Assembly: GCA_007922305.1 (NCBI GenBank)
Contig: ML677373.1
Span: 15,182,709 to 15,246,708, forward strand
Length of the DNA: 64,000 nucleotides
Origin: Dermatemys mawii
Taxonomy: Eukaryota; Chordata; Testudines; Dermatemydidae
Direction of reading: 5' to 3'
Positions 24,086 through 33,321 of this stretch are shown one piece after another. The position numbers and the translations under genes are program-made. A model generated the notes under the pieces. It was not told the DNA's origin. It saw only the letters and a program-made list of their open reading frames with translations, and ran no database searches. Every line of letters starts with the position of its first letter. The first letter of the stretch is position 1.

Positions 24086-24205
24086 AAAAAAAAACCAAAA
24101 AAAAAAAGGAGGGGCAGGGGTTTGATCCAGAGCTGATGTGAATCAGCATTGCTTCATTGAAGTCAATAGGACTATGCTGATTTATGACAGTTTAGGATGA
24201 GACAT
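24086..24205. repeat. A-rich tract and adjoining MITE relic
   Basis: Two runs of 10-12 A separated by cc lie at 24086-24108. They are followed by ttgatccagagctgatgtga and a ttgaagtcaataggac core (24156-24171) of the GAAGTCAATGG type. Confidence 0.4.
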
Positions 24206-24469
24206 GATATTTTAAAGTTGATAAGGGTTTCCTCACCTTCCAATGAATCCCCTGCCCAAAACACATGGTTACACATTACACAAAGACAGCCACTGCCCCA
24301 AAGAATTTACAATTCAAGTGCAAGAGAAAAGATAAACAATAGATATAGACTGACTGATAGGGGAGCATAAGGAAATAATGGGACAATATTGGTCACCATG
24401 ATAGGCTCTGATCTTAGTACACAAGCTGTGTAACACTGCCAAGCTGTGTTTTTTAATAGACCTCATGGT

Positions 24470-24985
24470 AGAGGAGAGTTTTGAAGGAGGATAATGAGTT
24501 AGTTTTGAGGGTGCTTATGGGGAGCTTCTCTCAAGAGCAAGGGGCAGCATGGGAGAAAGCAAGAAGGTGCTTTTTTCAAAATTTAACAAGTGGCCAATGG
24601 AGATCAGCAACATGGGAGTTGACTTTCTGATACTGAATGAGAGATGATAGGTAGAGCAGAGACAGGTCATGAAGGACCTTGGAAGTGAAGACAAGCAGCT
24701 TATATTTGATACAGTAGAGAATTGGGACCCAGTGGAGAGATGCAAAGAAAGACCAACAGGCTAGGAAAATGATCTTTGCTGCAATATTCTGAATGGATAC
24801 AAGTGGAGCGAAATTGCCTTCGTCAAGGTCAGAGAAAAGGTTGTTACAGTAATGAAAACGTGAGACGATGAGAGCCCGAATGAGAGTTTTATCTATGTGG
24901 ATGGATAGGAAAGGCAGTATTTTAGAGATGTTATGCAGAAAGAATCTGCAAGATTTAGAGATAACCTGAATGTGAGGACATAATA
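24470..24985 (-). pseudogene. LINE reverse transcriptase C-terminal fragment (L2-like), minus strand
   Basis: The minus strand reads TLIRALIVSRFHYCNNLF (compare the family's SR-DYCNSLL), then VSIQNIAAKIIF (Q-VQNAAARL), then SLHWVPILYCIKYKLLVF and LHDLSLLYLSSLI (LHWLPV...FK-L...KAL-GL-P-YL-LL). These blocks are collinear over about 110 codons in one frame, which is good evidence for the end of a non-LTR LINE ORF2. No catalytic YADD box is included. The copy is 5'-truncated. The 76-codon frame 24515-24745 is out of phase with it and is not the gene. Confidence 0.7.
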
Positions 24986-25438
24986 ATAGTTTTCCATCAC
25001 TGAGATAACAAGTGGCAGCTGTTTAAATGCACACAGCAACACTGCATGTGTCAGGAAAGAATGTGGACAATATTTTAACCAACTGAAACCTTACGGGCAC
25101 ATTATTCAGGTGAAACTTTAATTATCCAGTTTTGAATATGGCATCAGGATGAACGTACCAATTTTTTCCAAAAAGTCCCATGGCACTTTTAATTCCTCCA
25201 GTGTAGCAGCGAAGACACTAGTTTCACATATCATTTGAAGGAGATCATCTCTACAGAGGATATCCAGAGCTCTAGAAGAGGATTCTACACCAACTTTGAA
25301 GGAAGAGTGCTGGCTATTGAATCACTTCTTCCTTCTGTTACCTGGGGTTTCCTAGGAAGTTTCCTATTGTAGACTGACTTTTTGCTTATCTTATCAGACC
25401 TAATAAGATCACATCTCAAGCTGCTGTATCAGAGTCAC
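24986..25438. other. No recognised feature
   Basis: Unique sequence up to the TAA duplication of the next element. Confidence 0.5.
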
Positions 25439-25441
25439 TAA

Positions 25442-25682
25442 GGGTATGTCTACACAGCGAAGAAAAACTCGCTTGGGCTGCAGGGATGTTTCATTGCTGT
25501 GTAGACCTCTAGGCTTGGGCTGGAGCCTGAGCTCTGGGACTCTCACACCACACAGGGTCCTAGAGCCCAGGTTCCATCTCAAATCCAGAAGTCTACACAG
25601 CAATGAAACAGTCCCACAGTCTGAGCCCAAGTCAACTGGCACTGGCCAGCCACGTGTATCTAGATGCTGTGTAGACATACCC
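25442..25682. mobile_element. Near-perfect palindromic Harbinger-like MITE, TAA duplication
   Basis: A 241-bp element with ends gggtatgtctacacagc and gctgtgtagacataccc, flanked by TAA (25439-25441 and 25683-25685). Both halves are reverse complements for most of their length, so the element is one large hairpin. Because of this, plus and minus strands give similar peptides of about 80 codons beginning MSTQ. These are structural echoes and not genes. Confidence 0.85.
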
Positions 25683-25687
25683 TAAAG

Positions 25688-25800
25688 GCCCTGATACTAC
25701 AAGCAGAATTGCACAGAGAAAGCCATGTCCCTATGGAGCCCTGCTGAAGTCAGAGGGGCTCTAAGTGTGTGGTTCTCCTTGCACGACTGTGACCAAAGCA
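25688..25800. repeat. Relic of a GGCCCTGAT-type palindromic MITE
   Basis: Starts ggccctgatactacaagcag and contains ctgctgaagtcagagggg, similar to the element at 45821-45937 but strongly diverged. Confidence 0.35.
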
Positions 25801-26474
25801 TGGAAATTGGTTTCCAACATGCACCGTCAGAAGCACAAGATCGCACTGCAGAGCAGTACTGCTTTAGCCTAGTGAAATGATAAGTTTTGTAATGGTTTAT
25901 GGGTATTTTGTTTGCATTAACAGTTTTATCAGACTCTGTTAATTTAAAATATTAGGGGCCTTAACTCTTTATTGCATCATATAAAAGTCTGGCACTTAAA
26001 AATATGTCATATAAGAAAATATTTTCTGTGGAATCTGAGGGTAAATAAAACAGTAATATGAGACTGTTGAGCTGCCATTTAGCATCACTGGGATTCTCTG
26101 GATTTACATACAGGATCATGGGTTTGGAGCAGTGATCTGAAGGGTTAAGGAACTAGAGAACTATAGGAGCCAAATTCAGCTCCCTCTCAGAGTCTCTTGA
26201 ACTTCTCCTCACCCCCACTTAACATGATGCAGTGTACACCTTGTTTCCTTACATAAATTCATTTATGTTTAGGGGTCATATTAAGTTAAGGGAACAAAAC
26301 TGGTATAATGTATATGCCATAAGGCTGTAATTGTGGGGTAACAAGACAAGTAACTGGAGGATGTTACACACTGTAAGGTGAATATACTATGGCTATCCTT
26401 GCATTTACTTCAAAGAGAATGATGCTGATTCTTATGCTGGCACTAATCCAAGGACGATTGTGTATCTAAACATC

Positions 26475-26545
26475 TGTATGTAAAGAGCCTGATTCTGCAA
26501 GATCTTAGGCAGCCAAAACTCTCAGGATCAGGTTTCTTTACTTTG
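26475..26545. repeat. Relic of the CTGATTCTGCAAG-type MITE
   Basis: Contains agcctgattctgcaagatct and, about 20 bp on, an inverted tcaggatcaggttt end. Confidence 0.35.
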
Positions 26546-26625
26546 AAATGGGCTTCACCGGGTCACTTTCCCTTTTCTAGGTCTCACAAATCCTCCTAAC
26601 GCTGACAAATTCTCAGAGATTCCTG

Positions 26626-26808
26626 CAAAAGCGACAAAGAGTCTTGTAGCACCTTATAGACTAACAAATTTTAGGGATCATAAGCTTTCGTGGGCTAAGA
26701 TCCACTTCATCAGATGGTCATGAACCCTAAAATCTGTTAGTCTATAAGGTGCTACAAGACTCTTTGTTGCTTTTGCAGATCCAAACTAACACGGCTACTC
26801 CTCTGATA
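26626..26808 (-). mobile_element. Penelope-like foldback element 1, 13-bp target duplication
   Basis: A perfect 13-bp duplication, tcagagattcctg, lies at 26613-26625 and 26809-26821. Inside, 26626-26676 pairs with 26725-26775 (51 bp, 2 mismatches) around a 48-nt loop. A head of about 33 bp (ctaacacggctactcctctg) follows on the right, so the element reads on the minus strand. The loop holds a hammerhead-like core. A long perfect duplication indicates target-primed retroposition, not a DNA transposase. The tail phrase ending in cacgaaagcttatg is, from memory, the end of Penelope-like elements in reptiles. No RT or GIY-YIG coding part is present. Confidence 0.65.
26679..26717 (-). ncRNA. Hammerhead-ribozyme-like motif in foldback element 1
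   Basis: Minus strand: helix I strand CAU, core CUGAUGA (exact consensus), one extra A, stem II GUGG/CCAC, GAA, AGCU as a self-complementary helix III, U as cleavage base, then AUG to close helix I. The extra A after the core and the very short helix III make self-cleavage as a monomer doubtful. Minimal hammerheads of this kind are known from Penelope-like elements and are thought to act as dimers. Confidence 0.55.
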
Positions 26809-26821
26809 TCAGAGATTCCTG

Positions 26822-28374
26822 GCATTTCCAGAAAAGGATTTGTGTTAGTGTGTATGGCAAACTTACACAAATCCTCCAACTCGCTAAAACCTCAGTTAAG
26901 GATCATTTAAGTGATGAGAAAATAGAACCATGAGTATATGCTCACAAATATTCCTTTAATGTGCATTTTTCACATTTTCACCTATATTTTACAAATAGCA
27001 GTATATACAAGTAGCAGTGAGTTTAAAAATGTCTCACTCTCCCGTAAAAAGGAAATGACAGACTGACATGCAAAATTTATTTTAACTTGCCAAATGCATT
27101 TAATACTCTCTTACTAATAGAGTGCCATAGGAATATTAGGGAAGATTCATTCTTATTTTAACTAGTGATAGTATATCATTTACATTTTTTATTCATTAAA
27201 CTTTCTGACAGTTGTATCAGACTTCTTAACTTTCCGATCACACTATATATCAAAGCATCATATTATTAAGTCCTCTAAAATTCACATAAATCAGTCTATA
27301 GATGACATTGATGTCTTATTGCTATTCATTCCTCCTAGACCATTTCTAACAGTTCATTTTTTTATATTTCTGCAGAGCTGAAATATGGTTCACAACAGTA
27401 TCTGTCCTTTTAGTAATCACCAAAGCAAAACTTGTCAGTTGCCATATATTACACTCTCAAGAAAAATGCTAGTAATACTCAGAATTGATTGAATAGCATG
27501 GAATCAGAACCAGCTGGCAGAGAATCTGATTTCTAGTCACAATTTCTCTCCCCCGGCTCCACTTTATTTTAAGTTAGAAAACTGCTAAATAATATTATTA
27601 TTTTGTAGCATGTGCCAAATGAATCAATTATTTATAAAGGTATTAATTTAAATAATAAATGCATTCATATATTAATGTTCTGTATGAAGGAAAAGGTATA
27701 AGGGTTCCAACCAAACAATTTTCATTTACACACATTGCACTACTTAGTTTATGTAACAGTCCTTGACCAGTGTATAACAATTTGTTCATTCCCAAAAGAT
27801 CAAAATCAAGTAGAATAAATTTTTAGTGATCATAAAAAGAAGGTAATTTGAAACAGACTGTTATGTGCCTTTAAAAGCAAGTTAAGTCTTCTTTAAGCAT
27901 GAAGTAAAGTGACTAACAACATATGGCATCACCAAACTGACAAGGTTTAATTAACTGGTCAGCATTCACTGTGTGTCTAAAGTACTGTAACTACTGTTAC
28001 TCTAACATGTTATTACCATTACTCTAACATATTAAGGGGAAAACGGAATAATGGCAAATAGTAATTTCAATACTTGGCAAAACACAATATTGATGTTCTA
28101 TAGCATTATGGATTTCATCCAAAATTAAAAGCAGATCAGGGTACCGAAGAGTTCTTGAAAATGGGCACAATTAGCACTATGAAGGACAATTTCTAATGCC
28201 AGGAAATAAGAAATTGAAATGTCAGAGTAAGAATAAGGGCCAGAAGCAGTTTGAAGGTGTGTTACACAATGTATGGACCACACCCCTCTAACTCAGTGGT
28301 TAGGTTGCTAGTGTGACCATTGTCTATCCCCAGTACTGTTTCATAGATACAGCCAGACAGGGATGAACAATCTG
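26822..28374. other. Long AT-rich stretch without recognised repeats
   Basis: About 1.5 kb with no open frame over 60 codons and no element ends. One local duplication, tgttactctaacat and ccattactctaacat (about 27995-28031), is the only internal structure seen. Confidence 0.45.
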
Positions 28375-28515
28375 TAACCTCGTTTTATACTTCAATTGTA
28401 ATCTTCTTGGGGCAGGGATTGTCTTTTCATTCTGTGCTGGTATACCACCTGGCACAGTGGGGTCTGGTCCATGACTAGGCCGCCTAGGTGTTAGAGTAAC
28501 AATCCTAATAATGAA
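28375..28515 (+). repeat. SINE/LINE 3' tail (CORE-like)
   Basis: Reads ttgtaatcttcttggggcag, then ttctgtgctggtataccacc, then ggggtctggtccatgactag, ending aatcctaataat. This order is the common tail of an amniote L2/CORE-derived repeat. Confidence 0.5.
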
Positions 28516-28567
28516 TCTTAAACCCCATCATGCTTACTTGCTGCTCAGCTTGGCACTGCAAAAACTA

Positions 28568-28853
28568 GGGCCTAGTCTACACTGGAGTATAGGGGGTCCA
28601 ACCTAAGATATGCAACTTTGGCTACGCAAATAGCGTAGCTGAAGTCGACGTATCTTAGGTTGACTTACAGCGGCGAGTCAACCTCTGCTGTTTCCCCGTC
28701 AACTCTGCTTCCGCCTCTCGCGGCGGAGGAGTTCCGGAGTCGACAGGGAGAACACTCCAGGATCGATTTATCGCATCTACCCTGGATACGATAAATCGAT
28801 TCCCAATGGATCAATCACTCCTCGCCGATCCGGCGGGTAGTGTAGACATACCC
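28568..28853 (+). mobile_element. Harbinger-like MITE, complete, CTA duplication
   Basis: A 286-bp copy bounded by gggcctagtctacactgg and gtgtagacataccc with CTA on both sides. Internal blocks match the family, including the paired ggatcgatttatcgcatcta and gatacgataaatcgattccc. This is among the least diverged copies in the window. Confidence 0.8.
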
Positions 28854-28894
28854 TAGGGGAAAAAGGCATAATTTCAAAACATGTTAATCCTATT

Positions 28895-29235
28895 AAGTAT
28901 GTCTGCATTGTAAATCTGGACCTGTGGGACTGGCTTGTGGACTCAGGATATACTTACACTGATAAAAATCCCATGGCCCTGAGTCAGAGGTTGTGTCAGC
29001 TGACACAGACTCACAGAGCTCGGGATGCGAAACTATAAAATAGCATTGTAAATGTTTGAATTTGCACTAGAACCCAGGTTCTGAGCCCACTCTCCTAAAA
29101 ACCAAGTGAAAATTTTGATGAAAATCACTGACATTTTTTGCAGCAAAAGATTTTTTAAAATCAGTTCTGCATATTAGTTCAAACATGTTAGCTAATGTGT
29201 TTTATCCCAATGTGGACATGGCCTGTGTTCTTCAG
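28895..29235. repeat. Worn MITE related to the GTCTACA-type families
   Basis: Starts tatgtctgcattgtaaatct and ends caatgtggacatggcc. The middle has the palindrome gttgtgtcagctgacacaga. The terminal similarity is weak, so the boundaries are approximate. Confidence 0.4.
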
Positions 29236-30344
29236 GAAACCAGAACAGGAGTGAAACAGTTTTTGCCCCATGGTTGGGGGAACATGTGTATCCCCAAGCC
29301 AGGATTTTGCCCCCACCTTACCACTACACTAGTTTTATATTTTTAATCATGCTTGTTCATATTGCAGAGAACTGTTCTTCTGCTGCAGAAGCCATGCTGA
29401 AGTATTAAAGACTTTTAGGTGGGGATTCAGAAACCTATGTCTCAATGATTTTCCATGGGATCTCTGCACCCAAATCCTGAAGGCACTTTTGAAAACCCAG
29501 CCCTCTACTAACTACTACACACAGAACCCAGAACTTCAATTTCAGAAGTTTTAACATTCAAGGTGAAGCCGAACTGCTGATTGTAGTGTAGAATGCTCAG
29601 GAGGGACACTGACATGCTGGCTCTCTAAACTATTGTCAAAATGTCATTTTGGGAACAAGATGCAAATTACCATCAATGTCCTGACCAAATAAAAACTAGC
29701 AAAATAATTGGGGTTTGAAATCCCTCAGTGTGACTTCTTAGACCAGAAATCCTGTGATATTTAACTTAGCAGCAGCAAGCAGGACATCTCCAAAAGAAAG
29801 ACTTACAAAGAATCTTATTCTCACACCTTTTTTTAAAAAAAATATGACAAAAATTGTTTTGGATTTTTTTTATATTACCATATTAAGCAACATCTGGCTC
29901 CTCTGCCAGTCCTAAGAAGTGGTGATTGCAGTACCATCTCAAATTGTGAACTTTGAACTATTCCAACATAACACAACATGAATTTCATCTTCATACCTGG
30001 ATATGCACAAGATCTGGAAAACAATGCTTTTTAAAAAGTAAGAGTGACTTAGTGCCCTTTCAATAAGGGGAAAAGGCAAACTAGGAAAAGAGCTTAAGTG
30101 GAGAGATAAGTCACACCAGGTTATACAATCGCATGCCCTAAGCATCTGAGAAGGCACTGGGCATAATCTGTGGTATAAACCACGTTTTAAAAACTATTTA
30201 AGACCCTTAACTATTTAAGAAAATAAGGGAATTGCATGTGCAAATTTACTCACCTGAGTAAATGATGTAAGTGTTCGCAGGATCAGGGCCTATCATTTCA
30301 CAATGATGACAGTTATTTGCTGCTGACTTGCAGATTACTTAGAT
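29236..30344. other. No recognised feature
   Basis: About 1.1 kb of unique AT-rich sequence with poly-T and poly-A runs near 29829-29875. Confidence 0.5.
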
Positions 30345-30430
30345 TAGATATCCACATTTGGAGCCAGATACTCTGATGCTGTAAATCAGTTTGGCTCCAC
30401 TGACCTCACCAGAGCTCAGCTGGTTTAACC
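30345..30430. repeat. Relic of the GGAGCCAGAT...GTAAATCAG MITE
   Basis: Contains tggagccagatactctgatg and gtaaatcagtttggctccac, a worn version of the family also seen at 37445-37525. Confidence 0.35.
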
Positions 30431-30717
30431 AGCTACAGATCAAGTTGTGTTTGTATTTCTCTTGGCAGTGGGCAACTGTGCAAGATACCATGTCTTAAAC
30501 ACAGGCAACTCTGATTAGAAAAGTTACCTAGATAATTGAAATTCCACTAATCGTATTTTTTCTTTCACTTGTTAGTCTGTACAGAACAACAATAGCTTTG
30601 ATTTAACAAGTTGGACCAATACAAATAAGCCTCAGAACAATATTCTAAAGTAACTTCTCTCTAAAAATAAGATGAGGAAGACTTTGTAGCACCTTAGAGA
30701 CTAACCAGTTTATTTCA

Positions 30718-30757
30718 ACATAAGCTTTCGTGGGCTATAGCCCACTTCATCGGATGC
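30718..30757 (-). ncRNA. Hammerhead-ribozyme-like motif, left arm of foldback element 2
   Basis: Minus strand: GCAU, CCGAUGA core (U4 replaced by C), extra A, stem II GUGGGC/GCCCAC closed by UAUA, GAA, AGCU, U, then AUGU pairing with GCAU through one G-U. The C at position 4 probably lowers activity. Confidence 0.5.
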
Positions 30758-30774
30758 AAATGAAGTGGGTTATA

Positions 30775-30814
30775 GCATCCGATGAAGTGGGCTATAGTCC
30801 ACGAAAGCTTATGT
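30775..30814 (+). ncRNA. Hammerhead-ribozyme-like motif, right arm of foldback element 2
   Basis: Plus strand copy of the same motif: GCAU at 30775-30778, CCGAUGA, A, GUGGGC-UAUA-GUCCAC (one G-U pair), GAA, AGCU, U at 30810, AUGU. It is the mirror of the left-arm motif, so either strand's transcript would carry one. Confidence 0.5.
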
Positions 30815-30916
30815 TGAAATAAACTGGTTAATCTCTAAGATGCTACAAAGTCTTCCTTGTCTTATTTATGGATATAGACTAACATGGCTGCTAATCTTAA
30901 ACTTCTCTCTAAAAAT

Positions 30917-31339
30917 GACCTGAACAAAAATGATGATGGCATATGGTCATGTGAAGGTTTCATAGGCACTTGTTTGAGATTTGACTCCCAAACTGCTGTC
31001 AGAAGCAGCAGCCTTTCCATTTGAACTCAACAATTTGTAAACTTTGGGGGGCAGTGCGATGAGAAACACTTTTTAACAAAAAGCATAAGTTTTCAACGTG
31101 AAACTATTCAAGAAATGAGGAAAATTACTGCTGGTGTAAAACTGGCCACCACTTCCTAGTTTCCTAGTTTCAGAAAGATCAAAGTTTTTGATTTAGTTTG
31201 AGTGAGCGAGAACTATTTCCTCAAAAAACCTGTGCTCCTCAATGGTCTGGTTTAACACCACAAAATACATCCAAGTGCCTGAATGCCTTCTCCTCGGGCA
31301 GGGTTCCACTGACAGCAACAAACCAAACCCTCTTAACAG
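30917..31339. other. No recognised feature
   Basis: Unique sequence without a readable element. Confidence 0.5.
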
Positions 31340-31440
31340 AATTGAGATTTATTGATTTTTAGGCCAACGGGAACCATTATGATTATGTAGTCGAACCTGC
31401 TGCATAACATAGATTGGAAAATTTCACCCCTCTTACAGGC
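31340..31440 (-). repeat. CR1-like 3' end fragment, minus strand
   Basis: Contains ttattgatttttaggccaac, then aaccattatgattatgtagt, then cctgctgcataacat. This resembles the reverse complement of a CR1 3' region (agggaccattatgatcatct in related copies). Confidence 0.45.
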
Positions 31441-31699
31441 TATTCTCACTCACTTTTAAGCCATCTAATTTCCCATTAACAGGGATGGGTGATACAGTCA
31501 GGCGGCCAACCTGTTACAGTGAGTCATTCTGTTTTAATGAGATTTTGTGGTTGCTTTAGAGATTGGGGTCCACAGTGCCTGTTGCATGAGTGACACCAGA
31601 TTACACTAGCCTCTCAGTAAAATGATTCTGTTCTTTTGCTGATAGCTGCATTGCTTATGTGGAGTGAACATAAAGAGAAACAAGAAGTGAAATAATATA

Positions 31700-32711
31700 C
31701 AGTGGAGCCCCGCTATAATGTGACAGATGGGATCCATAAAATCCCACTGCGCTGAATGTGGGCCCCACTCCCCGGCAGGCGAGGGGCTGCGCTTCTTTCC
31801 CCGCTGCCCAGCAGGGGAGAGAAGCTGTGACCCCACGCCCGCCAGGCACAGAGAACTCTGGGGCTGCAGCCTGCAGCCCCAGAGTTCTCTGTGGAAGCCG
31901 CTGCCCACCCGCCTGCCNNNNNNNNNNNNNNNNNNNNNNNNNNNNNNNNNNNNNNNNNNNNNNNNNNNNNNNNNNNNNNNNNNNNNNNNNNNNNNNNNNN
32001 NNNNNNNNNNNNNNNNNNNNNNNNNNNNNNNNNNNNNNNNNNNNNNNNNNNNNNNNNNNNNNNNNNNNNNNNNNNNNNNNNNNNNNNNNNNNNNNNNNNN
32101 NNNNNNNNNNNNNNNNNNNNNNNNNNNNNNNNNNNNNNNNNNNNNNNNNNNNNNNNNNNNNNNNNNNNNNNNNNNNNNNNNNNNNNNNNNNNNNNNNNNN
32201 NNNNNNNNNNNNNNNNNNNNNNNNNNNNNNNNNNNNNNNNNNNNNNNNNNNNNNNNNNNNNNNNNNNNNNNNNNNNNNNNNNNNNNNNNNNNNNNNNNNN
32301 NNNNNNNNNNNNNNNNNTCCAGGGAAGCCGCGGCTCTCCGCCTGCGGGGACAGGGGGCTCCGGCAGCCCGGAGTCCCCTGGTCCCGGCAGGCGCGGAGCC
32401 GCAGCTTCCACAGGGAACTCCTGGGCTGCAGTGTGCAGCCCCGCAGTTCTCTGTCCCTGCAGGTTGGGGCCGCAGCTTCTTTCCCGTACTGGGCAGAGGG
32501 GAGAGAAGCCGCAGCCCCCACCTGCAGTCCTGAGTTCTCTGTCCCTGGCAGGGAGGCTGCAGCTTCTCTCCTCGCTGCCCAGCAGGGGAGAGAAGCCCTG
32601 GCCCCCACGCCTGCTGGGGACAAAAGAACTCAGGACTTGGGAGCCACAGTATAACCGCGCTATAAAGGGAACTCGCATTATAGCGGGGCGCGTTATACCG
32701 GGGCTCCACTG
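31700..32711. mobile_element. pogo/Tigger-like element with TA duplication, interior mostly missing
   Basis: The ends cagtggagccccgctataat and tataccggggctccactg are inverted repeats flanked by TA (31698-31699 and 32712-32713). This agrees with the pogo/Tigger branch of Tc1/mariner. The visible interior is a GC-rich minisatellite alternating ggggagagaagc and agttctctgtccctg phrases with a spacing of about 100 bp. The middle is an assembly gap. No transposase sequence is visible, so this is probably a non-autonomous copy. Confidence 0.75.
31918..32317. other. Assembly gap, 400 N
   Basis: Exactly 400 N bases inside GC-rich tandem repeats. The true length is unknown. All long frames drawn across it are artefacts. 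Confidence 0.99.
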
Positions 32712-32713
32712 TA

Positions 32714-33102
32714 TTTGTTCGCAGGCAAGTGGAGGAGTGTGCCGTGTATTTAATAAGGGTTTGGATTGCCTATTAAAACTGGGTTTGTTTTTTTTTATCT
32801 CCAAAGGCTGCATGTTAAACTTACTAAAACAGATAATCAAGAGATAAAGCCAGGACTGTGAAAGAACTGCATCATGTGGAGTGTTGTCAACAGCTGCTTT
32901 CTTATTGGGGAATTCATTTGCATGTAAACTCATTAAGCAACTCAATCTGAAATGCTGGATCTCGGAATTCAGTTAGCTGTACCAGTGATATGCAGCCTTG
33001 TGGAGCTGGAGACCCGCTTTCTCATGAAGTGGAGAAGCAGCAGAAGATAGAATAACTGCAAGAGTGATGCTGTAACACCACCTTGAGGTGTCCACATCAT
33101 GA
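32714..33102. other. No recognised feature
   Basis: Unique sequence between two DNA transposons. Confidence 0.5.
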
Positions 33103-33110
33103 CTTGCATG

Positions 33111-33313
33111 CAGGGCCGGCTCCAGGCACCAGCCAAGAAAGCACATGCTTGGAGCGTCACATTTTAAGGGGTGGCATTCCGGTCAATCTTGGAGTGGTAC
33201 CTTATGGCCACCCCCGACCCTCTTTTTTCCCCCGCCCCTCTTCGGCAGTGCTTCGGCCGCCTATTTTTATTTTTTGTTTGCTTGGGGCAGCAAAAAAGCT
33301 AGAGCCGGCTCTG
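33111..33313. mobile_element. hAT-type MITE (CAGGGCCGGCTC-ended)
   Basis: The ends cagggccggctc and gagccggctctg are inverted. The 8-bp duplication cttgcatg/cttgtatg (33103-33110 and 33314-33321) has one mismatch. The interior is pyrimidine-rich and ends in ttgcttggggcagcaaaaaa. Its right end recurs without its left end inside the element at 58068. Confidence 0.8.
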
Positions 33314-33321
33314 CTTGTATG

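Larger units (their letters stand above)
30669..30899 (-). mobile_element. Penelope-like foldback element 2, 17-bp target duplication
   Basis: A perfect 17-bp duplication, aacttctctctaaaaat, lies at 30652-30668 and 30900-30916. Arms 30676-30757 and 30775-30856 pair over 82 bp with 3 mismatches around a 17-nt spacer that itself repeats part of the arm (aatgaagtgggttata). The head (gactaacatggctgctaatc) is on the right, as in element 1. Both arms carry a hammerhead-like core, one on each strand. Confidence 0.7.

Noticed and set aside
31606..32945. Five overlapping open frames of 268-410 codons on both strands
   Set aside because: They run through 400 N bases and GC-rich tandem repeats of a DNA transposon. 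The frames are open on several phases at once and the peptides are repeat-derived.
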